Below are positions 8,225 through 16,019 of a DNA stretch of 64,000 nucleotides, in pieces (the stretch's first letter is position 1; each line of letters begins with the position of its first letter). Source of the stretch: Betaproteobacteria bacterium (lineage in GTDB: Bacteria; Pseudomonadota; Gammaproteobacteria; Burkholderiales; Casimicrobiaceae); contig JADKKQ010000006.1 in NCBI GenBank assembly GCA_016720425.1, forward strand, positions 186,001-250,000, read 5' to 3'. The translations under genes and the position numbers were made by a program. The notes below the pieces were generated by a model. The model was given only the letters and a program-made list of their open reading frames with translations. It was not told the DNA's origin and ran no database searches.

Positions 8225-10225
8225 CTACTCGGGCTTCGGCCCGGCTCCCGTGAGTTGCCGCAACACCGCGGCGACCACCGCTTCCGGCGTGATGCCGAAG
8301 TGGCGGAAGAGCTCGGCTTCCGGCCCGGAGGCGCCAAACGTGCTCATGCCGATGAAGCAGCCGTCCTCGCCGATGAAACGCTCCCAACCCAGCTTCACGG
8401 CGGCCTCGACTGCGACCCGGGCGGTGCCTCGTCCCACGATCATCGCCCGGTAGGTGTCGTCCTGCTGCTCGAAGCGCTCCCAGCACGGCACGGAGATCAC
8501 CGCCGTCGGCACTCCCTGCGCCTGCAGCGCGGTGCGGGCGGCGAGCGCGATCGCGACTTCCGAGCCACTGGCGAAGATCGTCGCGCGGCGCCCACCACCC
8601 TCGGGGTCGGCCAGCACATAGGCGCCTCGCGCACAGAGATTCTCGTCGATGTGCTTCGTGCGGATCGCCGGCAGCGCCTGGCGCGAGTTGACGATCGCGG
8701 TCGGCGAGCGCCGGTTGGCGACGGCGAGCTGCCAGCACTCCGCCGCCTCGACGGCGTCGGCCGGCCGCATGACGTCGAGGTTGGGCATCGCCCGCAGCGA
8801 CGCGAGATACTCGACCGGCTGGTGCGTCGGCCCGTTCTTGCCGATGCCGATCGAGTCGTGGCTGAACACCCAGATGACCGGCAGCGACATCATCGCCGAC
8901 AGCCGGATCGCGTGCCGCATGTAGTCGGAGAAGACGAGAAACGTCGCGCCGTAGGGCACCACGCCGCGGTGCGCCGCCATCCCGTTCATCATCGCGCCCA
9001 TCGCGTGCTCGCGGACGCCGTAGTGCAGGTAGCGACCGTCCCGCCGGTCGGCCGTGAACGGCAGCATGTCGCGCTTGTGCTGGGTCGCGGCCTCGAGATC
9101 CGGCGCGCCGCCGACCAGCTCGGGGATCGCGTGCGACAGCACCCGGGTGATCTCGCCGGACGAGCGCACCGTGGGCTGCGACGGCGCATTGGCGGCGGCC
9201 TCGCGCTTGTAGTCCCGCAGCGTCCGCTCCCAATCCGGCGGCAGCTCGCCGCGCATCAGGCGCTCGAACTTCGCACGCTGCCCGGGATCGAGCCGGGCAA
9301 GGCGGTCTTCCCAGGCCCGGCGTTCCGCCGCGCCGCGGCTGCCCGCCTTGCGCCACTCTTCGACGATGGGCTGCGGAACGACGAACGGCGCGTGCGGCCA
9401 GCCGAGGTGCTCGCGCGCCGCCGTGCAGTCGTCCTCGAACAGCTTGCCGCCGTGGGCGACGCGCTGGTTCTGGATGCGCGGCACGCCGAAGCCGATGGTG
9501 GTGTTGCACTTGATCATCGACGGGCGCGGATCCTTCTTCGCCAGCAGGATGGCGGCCGCGAGCGCCTCCTGGTCGTGGCCGTCGCATTCCTGCACCTGCC
9601 AGCCGGCGCAGGCGAAGCGGGTGAGGTAGTCCTCGCTGATCGCCTGGCTGGTGGCGCCGTCGTCGGTCATCCGGTTGGAATCGTAGAGGAAGATCAGCTT
9701 GCCGAGCCGGAGGTGCCCGGCCAGCGAGACGATCTCGTGGCCGATGCCTTCCATCAGGCAGCCGTCGCCGACCAGCGCGTAGGTGTAGTGATCGACGATG
9801 GCGTCGCCGAACTCGGCATTGAGCATCGCCTCGGCGACGGCCATGCCGGCGGCGTTGGCGATGCCCTGGCCCAGCGGCCCGGTGGTGACCTCGACGCCGT
9901 GCGCCGGCTCGTACTCGGGGTGGCCGGGGGTGTGCGACCCCAGCTCGCGGAAGGCGCGGACCTGCTCGATCGGGAACGCCTCGTAGCCGGCCAGGTGCAG
10001 CAGCGCGTAGATCAGCGTCGACCCGTGGCCGTTCGACTGCACGAAGCGGTCGCGGTCGGGCCACTGCGGGCAGCCGGGATCGAACTTGAGGTGGCGGTTG
10101 AACAGCGCGGTGCAGATGTCGGCGGCCCCCAGCGGCGTGCCGGGGTGTCCGTCGCCGGCGCGGGTGATCGCGTCCATGGCGAGGAAGCGAACCGCGTGCG
10201 CCATTTCCCTCGGGGTGACGGTCAT
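8225..10225 (-). CDS. tkt: Transketolase
   Basis: Canonical 666-residue transketolase, which transfers two-carbon units between sugar phosphates in the pentose phosphate and Calvin pathways using ThDP and Mg. Visible landmarks: GHPGTPLGAADI near the N-terminus, TTGPLGQGIANAAGMA, the cofactor motif VGDGCLMEGIGHE, the catalytic block HYGVREHAMGAMMNG, and THDS-like SHDSIGIGKNGPTHQPVE. The ATG at 10225 has AAGGAC upstream; an alternative ATG at 10252 starts one base after the stop of the isomerase gene but has no ribosome-binding site. It is the second gene of a minus-strand cluster that starts with the sugar isomerase. Confidence 0.94.
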   Translation of the reverse strand: MTVTPREMAHAVRFLAMDAITRAGDGHPGTPLGAADICTALFNRHLKFDPGCPQWPDRDRFVQSNGHGSTLIYALLHLAGYEAFPIEQVRAFRELGSHTPGHPEYEPAHGVEVTTGPLGQGIANAAGMAVAEAMLNAEFGDAIVDHYTYALVGDGCLMEGIGHEIVSLAGHLRLGKLIFLYDSNRMTDDGATSQAISEDYLTRFACAGWQVQECDGHDQEALAAAILLAKKDPRPSMIKCNTTIGFGVPRIQNQRVAHGGKLFEDDCTAAREHLGWPHAPFVVPQPIVEEWRKAGSRGAAERRAWEDRLARLDPGQRAKFERLMRGELPPDWERTLRDYKREAAANAPSQPTVRSSGEITRVLSHAIPELVGGAPDLEAATQHKRDMLPFTADRRDGRYLHYGVREHAMGAMMNGMAAHRGVVPYGATFLVFSDYMRHAIRLSAMMSLPVIWVFSHDSIGIGKNGPTHQPVEYLASLRAMPNLDVMRPADAVEAAECWQLAVANRRSPTAIVNSRQALPAIRTKHIDENLCARGAYVLADPEGGGRRATIFASGSEVAIALAARTALQAQGVPTAVISVPCWERFEQQDDTYRAMIVGRGTARVAVEAAVKLGWERFIGEDGCFIGMSTFGASGPEAELFRHFGITPEAVVAAVLRQLTGAGPKPE

Positions 10226-10253
10226 GGTGGAGTGTCCTTCGGCGCGCGGCATG

Positions 10254-11207
10254 TCAGATCAGCGTGTGCAGATAGTCGAGGGTGCGGGCCGGGTTCTTGT
10301 CGGCCTGCAGCGATGCCATCTTCGCGCGGTCGATGCGCCGGCTGATCGCCTCGAGCCTGCGGGTCAGGCGGGCGGCCGTCGCGAAGAACTCGATCGGGTC
10401 CTGCTCCTTGGGCACGATGTCGAAGGTGAACCAGTCGTCGTAGCCGAGCTCGCGCAGCGTGTAGAGGAACTCGACCAGTTCCCAGGTGTGCACGGCGCCG
10501 GGCAGCAGGTCCCAGTCGGCGCGGCCGTCGTTGTCGTTGAGGTGGACGTAGAAGAGGCGCTTCGCCTTGGCCAGCAGTGCCGCGGACTGCGCGCCGTTCT
10601 CGTTGGCGAACAGGGCGTGGCCGAGGTCGAGCGTCACGCCCAGGTTGTCGCGGTTGACGAGCTGGCAGAAAGCCGCGGTCTCGCCGGCCGTCCCCAGCAG
10701 CGAGCGCATCCGCGGCTCGCTGATCTTGTACTCGATGCAGATCTGGAACGCCGGGTTGTGGTCGGCGATTTCGGCATAGCACTCGGCGGCATGGTCGTAG
10801 GCGCGCGCGAAGTCGAGCTCGAAGCAGCCGTCGATGCCGTCGTTGAGCGGGCAGTTGGTGATCCGGGGGGCGCCCAGCGCGGTCGCGATGTCGATGCAGC
10901 GCTTGAAGTCGTCGACCGCCTCGCGCCGCTCGCGCGGGTTGCTGGACGACCACGCGCCGCGCAGCCAGCGGTCGCCGCGCACCGACGCGAAGTTGATCGC
11001 GGCGAGGCCGAGGTTGTGGCGGGCGAGCTCCGCCTTGGCCAGGGGCACGTCGGCGAGGTCGCCGGGGTAGCGCATCTCGACGCCTTCGCAGCCCTCGGTG
11101 CGGCCGGCCATCGCCAGGATCTCGGCGATGTCGCGCGGCGTCTGGTACTGGAGGAAGCGGTTGCGGGTCTGGCCCATGAAGAGGGTCAGGATTGCGAGAC
11201 GGGCCAT
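10254..11207 (-). CDS. Sugar phosphate isomerase/epimerase, xylose-isomerase-like TIM barrel
   Basis: A 317-residue TIM-barrel protein of the AP endonuclease family 2 / xylose isomerase-like superfamily. Conserved acidic and histidine positions typical of the metal site are visible (FQICIEYKISEPR, GVTLDLGHALF, FYVHLNDNDGRADWD, WFTFDIVPKEQD). Members isomerise or epimerise free or phosphorylated sugars, keto-sugars or inositols; the substrate cannot be deduced. The start at 11207 has a strong AGGAGG. A longer frame to 11312 would be translated through the promoter and is rejected. It is the first gene of the isomerase-tkt-transketolase-like cluster, so it likely feeds a sugar phosphate into transketolase chemistry (inference). 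Confidence 0.85.
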   Translation of the reverse strand: MARLAILTLFMGQTRNRFLQYQTPRDIAEILAMAGRTEGCEGVEMRYPGDLADVPLAKAELARHNLGLAAINFASVRGDRWLRGAWSSSNPRERREAVDDFKRCIDIATALGAPRITNCPLNDGIDGCFELDFARAYDHAAECYAEIADHNPAFQICIEYKISEPRMRSLLGTAGETAAFCQLVNRDNLGVTLDLGHALFANENGAQSAALLAKAKRLFYVHLNDNDGRADWDLLPGAVHTWELVEFLYTLRELGYDDWFTFDIVPKEQDPIEFFATAARLTRRLEAISRRIDRAKMASLQADKNPARTLDYLHTLI

Positions 11208-11270
11208 GGAAACCTCCTGGGGTGGCTCTCGCCGGCGGGTCGGCGGTCGAGGGTGGGTTCGATTTAATGT

Positions 11271-11312
11271 ATACGCAAACGTATTTATATTCGAATACGT
11301 AAAAGATTGCAA
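11271..11312 (-). promoter_or_regulatory. Promoter with overlapping palindromic operators for the sugar cluster
   Basis: Read on the minus strand: -35 TTGCAA (11312-11307), 17-base spacer, -10 TATAAA (11289-11284). This is one of the best sigma-70-type matches in the window. Two overlapping inverted repeats cover it: ACGTATT-N8-AATACGT at 11279-11300 and ATACG-N4-CGTAT at 11271-11284, giving three ACGTAT-type half sites. Position over the -10 and spacer suggests repression by a sugar-responsive regulator of the GntR, LacI or similar type (inference). The leader to the ATG at 11207 would be about 70 bases. Confidence 0.65.
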
Positions 11313-11500
11313 GGGCTTCGCGGGCGCCGGCCCGCGGTCTTGATCTGGCGCAAGGGAGCGGGGCGCTGCTGCGGCTGCCGGTCTGCGGCAGGTTGTCGCG
11401 GACGCGCCGTCCGCGAAGCCAGCGACCGCCCTGGCACGGGGGGTGATCCTTGATCAGCGGCGTCGACGCGGACGCGGAAATGCGCTAGCTTGCCCTGGTC

Positions 11501-12526
11501 ATGCCCGCCAACCTCAGCCCCGAATACAAGGTCGCGGAAGCCGCCTACCGGAAGGCGCGCGACCCGAAGGAGCGGCTGCTGCATCTGCGCGAAATGCTGC
11601 GCGTGATCCCGAAGCACAAGGGCACCGAGCACCTGCAGGCCGACATCAAGGCGCGGGTCAAGGACCTCACCGGTGAACTCGAGCACGGCCCGAAGGGTGG
11701 CAGCCGCAGCGGACCGGCGCTGGTGGTCCGGCCCGAGGGTGCCGCCCAGATCGCGCTCATCGGGCCGCCGAACGCCGGCAAGTCGCTGCTGCACGCGCGT
11801 CTCACCGGCTCGCACGCGCACGACGCGCCGTATCCGTTCACGACGCAGTACCCCGAGCCGGGGATGATGCCCTGCGCGGACATCCACCTGCAGCTCGTCG
11901 ACCTGCCGGCGGTGTCGCCCGACCACCCGGTGCCGTGGCTGGCGAGCGCACTGCAGATGGCCGACGCCGCGCTGCTGGTCCTCGACCTCGCGGAGCCCTC
12001 GTGCGTCGAGCAGCTGGCGGGCGTGCAGTCGGTGCTGCGCGAGCGGCGGGTGTCGCTGACCGCGCACTGGGGCGCGGCCCCGGCCGGCGGCGACGACAGG
12101 ACGGGAGCCGACGACGATCCCTTCGCGCTGCGGTTGCCGACGCTGCTGCTCGCCAACAAGGTCGACCAGGTGACCGAGGCGGCGGCGGAGCTGGAGGCGT
12201 TGCGCGAACTGGCCGGCATCGCCCTGCCGATGCTGCCGATCTCGGCCGCGACCGGGCGCGGACTCAACGAGATCGGCCCCTGGCTCTTCCGGGCGCTCGG
12301 CATCGTCCGCGTCTACACCAAGCTGCCCGGCAAGCCCGCCGATCGCGAGCGTCCGTTCACGCTGCGGCAGGGCCAGACGGTGCGCGACGTCGCGCGGCTG
12401 GTGCACAAGGACCTCGAGCGCACGCTGCGCTTCGCGCGGGTGACCGGGCACTCGGGCTTCGAGGGCCAGCACGTCGGTCCCGAGCACGTGCTGGCCGACG
12501 GCGACGTGGTCGAGCTGCACGGCTGA
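11501..12526 (+). CDS. DRG/Obg-like GTPase with C-terminal TGS domain
   Basis: A 341-residue TRAFAC-class GTPase. An N-terminal helical, lysine-rich region (residues 1-60) precedes the G domain with P-loop GPPNAGKS, G4 NKVD and G5 ISAATG. The C-terminus (about 270-341) is a TGS domain, a ubiquitin-like fold found in Obg/DRG, ThrRS and SpoT proteins (PFTLRQGQTVRDVARLVHKD, ending VLADGDVVELHG). G3 reads DLPA rather than the usual DxPG, so the glycine that contacts the gamma phosphate is alanine. Relatives bind ribosomes or RNA; a ribosome-associated role is inferred. TAGCTT lies 9 bases upstream of the ATG and there is no clear ribosome-binding site. It stands alone between divergent neighbours. 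Confidence 0.8.
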   Translation: MPANLSPEYKVAEAAYRKARDPKERLLHLREMLRVIPKHKGTEHLQADIKARVKDLTGELEHGPKGGSRSGPALVVRPEGAAQIALIGPPNAGKSLLHARLTGSHAHDAPYPFTTQYPEPGMMPCADIHLQLVDLPAVSPDHPVPWLASALQMADAALLVLDLAEPSCVEQLAGVQSVLRERRVSLTAHWGAAPAGGDDRTGADDDPFALRLPTLLLANKVDQVTEAAAELEALRELAGIALPMLPISAATGRGLNEIGPWLFRALGIVRVYTKLPGKPADRERPFTLRQGQTVRDVARLVHKDLERTLRFARVTGHSGFEGQHVGPEHVLADGDVVELHG

Positions 12527-12665
12527 GAACCCCCCGGCCGCACCCCTGCGGCGATCCGACGCACCCCGCTTTTCCGCCGCCGCCGCGTGCCGGGCACACG
12601 CGTGGTCGCTTCGACGTCGCGCGGCAGCCACGCAGGACGCCTGGCGCCCGATCGCTCGCGTGCTC

Positions 12666-12679
12666 TTGCCTTAGGTCAA
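12666..12679. promoter_or_regulatory. Weak FNR/ANR-like site upstream of hoxF
   Basis: TTGCC-N4-GTCAA resembles the oxygen-sensing FNR/ANR box (TTGAT-N4-ATCAA), matching 7 of 10 defined positions. It lies 112 bases before the hoxF ATG. No clear sigma-54 -24/-12 pair with the required GG-N10-GC spacing was found in this gap. Anaerobic or microaerobic control of a hydrogenase operon would be sensible, but the match is only suggestive. Confidence 0.25.
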
Positions 12680-12791
12680 GGCCGGCGGCCACGCGAGGCG
12701 GATCATGTGCCTACACGGCGATCGCGCCTGCCGCGCCCGTGTCGGCATGGGGCGGGGCGGCGATCGCCGCAGTGCGCGAAGGAGGCTCTGC

Positions 12792-14678
12792 ATGCCCAAC
12801 GACACCCTGCCCGAACCCGGCGTCGACGATGCGCTGAACCGGAATCGGCGCGACCCCGCGCGCCTGGTGCAGATCCTGCGCGAAGTCCAGACCCAATACG
12901 GCTACATCTCGCCGGCCGCGCTGACGCACATCGCCGGCGCGGTCGGCCTGCCGCGGGCGCGGGTCGAAGGCGTCGCCGGGTTCTACAGCTTCCTGCACAC
13001 CCGGCCCGCCGGCCGCTACCGCGTGCTCTTCTCGGACAACATCACCGACCGGATGCAGGGCAGCGGCCGGCTGTTCGACTATTTCTGCAGCAAGCTCTGG
13101 CTGGAGCGGGGCAAGACGTCCGAGGACGGGCTGATTCGCGCCGATCTCACCTCCTGCACGGGGCTGTGCGACCAGGGGCCGGCGCTGCTGGTGAACGGTT
13201 TCGCGATCCCGCGGCTCACCGAGGAGCGACTGGACGCGATCATCGACCTGATCCGGGCCCGGATTCCGGTGCCCGCGTGGCCGCACGAGCACTTCGAGAT
13301 CACCGAGAACGTCCGGCGCAAGGACATCCTGCTCGATCACGCGCTGCAGCCCGGCGACGCGATCCGCGCGGCGATCGCCCGCGGGCCGCGCGCGGGCCTG
13401 GAAACCGCCTCCAACGAGCGGTCCTGGCGCGAGGCGGTGCTGTCCGCGCCGCAGGGCCCGGTCGCGACGCTGGAGGAGATCAAGCGGTCGAACCTGCGCG
13501 GTCGCGGCGGCGCCGGCTTCACCACGGGCCTCAAGTGGGAGGCCTGCCGCAGCGCGCTGGGGCAGATGCGCTACGTCGTCTGCAACGCCGACGAGGGCGA
13601 GCCGGGGACGTTCAAGGACCGGGTGCTGCTCACCCGCTACGCCGATCTCGTGATCGAGGGCATGACGGTCTGCGCCTACGTCATCGGCGCCGCCCGGGGG
13701 TTCATCTACCTGCGCGGCGAGTACCGGCACCTCCTCGACCCGCTCGAGGAAGTGCTCGAGGCGCGGCGGAACGCCTACCTGCTCGGCCACGGCATCATGG
13801 GCCAGCCGGGCCTCGACTTCGACATCGAGATCCACGTCGGCGCCGGGGCGTACATCTGCGGCGAGGAGTCGGCGCTGATCGAGTCGCTGGAAGGGCGCCG
13901 CGGCGTGCCGCGGAACCGCCCGCCCTACCCGGTGACGCACGGCTACCTGCAGCAGCCCACGATCGTCAACAACGTCGAGACCTTCTGCGCGGCCGCGCTG
14001 ATCGCCATCCACGGCGGCGAGTGGTACCGGGGCTTCGGCACCGCGAAGTCGGCGGGAACCAAGCTCCTCTCGGTGTCGGGCGACTGCGCGCGCCCGGGCG
14101 TCTACGAGTATCCGTTCGGCGTGACCATCCGCGACGTGCTCGAGGACTGCGGCGCCGTCGACACGCAGGCGGTGCAGGTCTCCGGACCCTCGGGGGTCTG
14201 CCTCGACGAGACCGAGTTCGGGCGCAGGATCGCCTTCGAGGACGTGCCGACGGCCGGATCGTTCATGGTCTTCAACCGGCAGCGCGACATGTTCGAGGTC
14301 GCGCGCAACTTCAGCCACTTCTTCGCGCACGAGAGCTGCGGCTTCTGCACGCCCTGCCGCGTCGGCACGACGCTGCTCCGGAACTGCATGGACAAGCTCC
14401 ATGCCGGCCACGGCTCGCAGCACGACCTCACCGAGATCGTCGACATCGCCCGGGTGCTGCAGGCGACCAGCCACTGCGGGCTCGGCCACACCGCCTGCAA
14501 CCCGCTGTTCGACACGCTGAAGAAGTTCCGGCCGAGCTACGAGCGCCGCCTGTCGTCGCTGGCGTTCAGCCCGGCGTTCGACCTCGACGGGGCGCTTGCG
14601 GCTGCGCGGCAGATGACCGGCCGCGACGACGCCGGCGCCCACCTGCAGCCCGAAGCGGCGGAAGGAGCGGGACGATGA
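12792..14678 (+). CDS. hoxF: NAD-reducing [NiFe]-hydrogenase, diaphorase subunit HoxF
   Basis: The 628-residue flavoprotein subunit that passes electrons between the hydrogenase module and NAD+. The N-terminal part (about 1-160) is a NuoE-like thioredoxin fold; only the CTGLC pair plus one earlier cysteine is visible, so the first cysteine pair of the NuoE [2Fe-2S] site is absent. The rest is NuoF-like: NADH/FMN segment LRGRGGAGFTTGLKW, CNADEGEPGTFKDR, GAGAYICGEESALIESLEG, and a [4Fe-4S] site ESCGFCTPCRVGT plus SHCGLG. The start at 12792 has AAGGAGG upstream. It is first in hoxFUYHW and overlaps hoxU by four bases (ATGA), implying translational coupling. Confidence 0.95.
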   Translation: MPNDTLPEPGVDDALNRNRRDPARLVQILREVQTQYGYISPAALTHIAGAVGLPRARVEGVAGFYSFLHTRPAGRYRVLFSDNITDRMQGSGRLFDYFCSKLWLERGKTSEDGLIRADLTSCTGLCDQGPALLVNGFAIPRLTEERLDAIIDLIRARIPVPAWPHEHFEITENVRRKDILLDHALQPGDAIRAAIARGPRAGLETASNERSWREAVLSAPQGPVATLEEIKRSNLRGRGGAGFTTGLKWEACRSALGQMRYVVCNADEGEPGTFKDRVLLTRYADLVIEGMTVCAYVIGAARGFIYLRGEYRHLLDPLEEVLEARRNAYLLGHGIMGQPGLDFDIEIHVGAGAYICGEESALIESLEGRRGVPRNRPPYPVTHGYLQQPTIVNNVETFCAAALIAIHGGEWYRGFGTAKSAGTKLLSVSGDCARPGVYEYPFGVTIRDVLEDCGAVDTQAVQVSGPSGVCLDETEFGRRIAFEDVPTAGSFMVFNRQRDMFEVARNFSHFFAHESCGFCTPCRVGTTLLRNCMDKLHAGHGSQHDLTEIVDIARVLQATSHCGLGHTACNPLFDTLKKFRPSYERRLSSLAFSPAFDLDGALAAARQMTGRDDAGAHLQPEAAEGAGR

Positions 14679-15409
14679 ATCAGGCGCAGTCGTTCACGCT
14701 GGACGGTGCGGACGTTCCCTACCGGCCCGGCCAGACGATCATCCAGGCGGCGCTGGCGGCGGGGCGCTACATCCCGCACCTGTGCTACCACCCGGAGTTC
14801 AAGCCGCACGGCAGCTGCAAGCTGTGCACGGTCAAGGTCGACGGCCGCGACATGGCTGCGTGCACCACGCCCGCGGCGCCGGGCATCGCGGTCGAGAGCG
14901 ACACGCAGGAGATCAACGACCAGCGGCGCATGCTGGTGCAGATGCTGTTCGTCGAGGGCAACCACTTCTGCCCCTCCTGCGAGCAGAGCGGCAACTGCAT
15001 GCTGCAGGCGGTCGCGTACGACCTCGGCGTGATGAGTCCGCGGTTCTCGCACCTGTACCCGAGCCGGCCGGTCGACGCATCGCATCCGGAGATCCTGCTC
15101 GACTTCGACCGCTGCATCCTCTGCGAGCTGTGCATCCGCGCCAGCGCCGAGGTCGACCGCAAAAGCGTCTTCGCGCTGTCGGGTCGCGGCATCACCAAGC
15201 GCCTGATCGTCAACGCGGCATCGGGGCGCCTCGCCGACACCAACCTGGCCGCGAGCGACAAGGCGACGCAGGTCTGCCCGGTCGGCGTCATCCTGCGCAA
15301 GGGAGGGGCGTTCGCCGTTCCGATCGGCAAGCGCAAGTACGACCTGAAGCCGATCAGCGCGCGGGCGCTGGAGGACGCGCCCCGGCCGCCGGGAGCTCGC
15401 CATGGTTGA
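14675..15409 (+). CDS. hoxU: NAD-reducing hydrogenase diaphorase subunit HoxU
   Basis: A 244-residue iron-sulfur subunit, equivalent to the N-terminal part of NuoG, which carries electrons between HoxY and HoxF. In order: a plant-type [2Fe-2S] ferredoxin domain (HLCYHPEFKPHGSCKLC, then AACTTP), the His/Cys-ligated [4Fe-4S] motif HFCPSCEQSGNC, and ferredoxin-like cysteines CILCELC with a distal CPVG. Length is normal. It starts inside the hoxF stop (ATGA) and its end overlaps hoxY by eight bases, so the operon is tightly coupled. Confidence 0.95.
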   Translation: MNQAQSFTLDGADVPYRPGQTIIQAALAAGRYIPHLCYHPEFKPHGSCKLCTVKVDGRDMAACTTPAAPGIAVESDTQEINDQRRMLVQMLFVEGNHFCPSCEQSGNCMLQAVAYDLGVMSPRFSHLYPSRPVDASHPEILLDFDRCILCELCIRASAEVDRKSVFALSGRGITKRLIVNAASGRLADTNLAASDKATQVCPVGVILRKGGAFAVPIGKRKYDLKPISARALEDAPRPPGARHG

Positions 15410-15953
15410 GACCAAGCCGCGCAAGCTGCGCATCGCCACGACCTCGCTCGCCGGCTGCTTCGGCTGCCACATGTCGTTCCTCGACATCGACGAGCGGCTG
15501 TTCGATCTCGTCGAGCTCGTGGAGTTCGACCGCTCGCCGATCACCGACATCAAGCACTGCGGCCGCTGCGACGTGGGCATCATCGAGGGCGGGGTCTGCA
15601 ACGCCGAGAACGTCCACGTGCTGCGCGAGTTTCGCGTCAACTGCAAGATCCTGATCGCCATCGGCGCCTGCGCGCTGAACGGCGGCCTGCCGGCGCAGCG
15701 CAATCACCTCGACCTGCGCGACTGCCTGCAGGAGGTCTACGCGACCGAGGCGAGCCTCTCCTCGGGCGGGATTCCCAACGATCCGGAGCTGCCGCTGCCG
15801 CTCGACAAGGTCCACCCGCTGCACGAGGTGGTCAAGATCGACTACTTCCTTCCGGGCTGCCCGCCGTCGGGGGACGCGATCTGGCGCTTCGTGAACGACC
15901 TCCTGGCCGGGCGCACGCCGCGGCTGCCGCACGAACTCATGCACTACGACTGA
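15402..15953 (+). CDS. hoxY: NAD-reducing hydrogenase small subunit HoxY
   Basis: The 183-residue [NiFe]-hydrogenase small subunit, which holds the proximal [4Fe-4S] cluster next to the active site in HoxH. Cluster ligands are visible in GCFGCHMSF, GGVCNAENV, IGACALNGG and PGCPPSGD. It lacks a Tat signal and the extra medial/distal cluster domain of membrane-bound hydrogenases, as expected for the cytoplasmic bidirectional (group 3d) type. It overlaps hoxU by eight bases and is followed by hoxH after 66 bases. Confidence 0.95.
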   Translation: MVETKPRKLRIATTSLAGCFGCHMSFLDIDERLFDLVELVEFDRSPITDIKHCGRCDVGIIEGGVCNAENVHVLREFRVNCKILIAIGACALNGGLPAQRNHLDLRDCLQEVYATEASLSSGGIPNDPELPLPLDKVHPLHEVVKIDYFLPGCPPSGDAIWRFVNDLLAGRTPRLPHELMHYD

Positions 15954-16019
15954 ACGGCGCCGCGCCGCGGCGCCACGCGCCGGCCGCCCGTCGCCCGACC
16001 GCGAACGAGGAGCACCCCG

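Noticed and set aside
10254..11312. Long version of the sugar isomerase starting at 11312
   Set aside because: The extra N-terminus would be translated from the -35/-10 and operator sequence; the ATG at 11207 has a strong AGGAGG.
12527..12791. Sigma-54 (-24/-12) promoter for the hox operon
   Set aside because: TGGCGC occurs at about 12644, but the GG to GC spacing is nine rather than ten and the -12 bases are poor.
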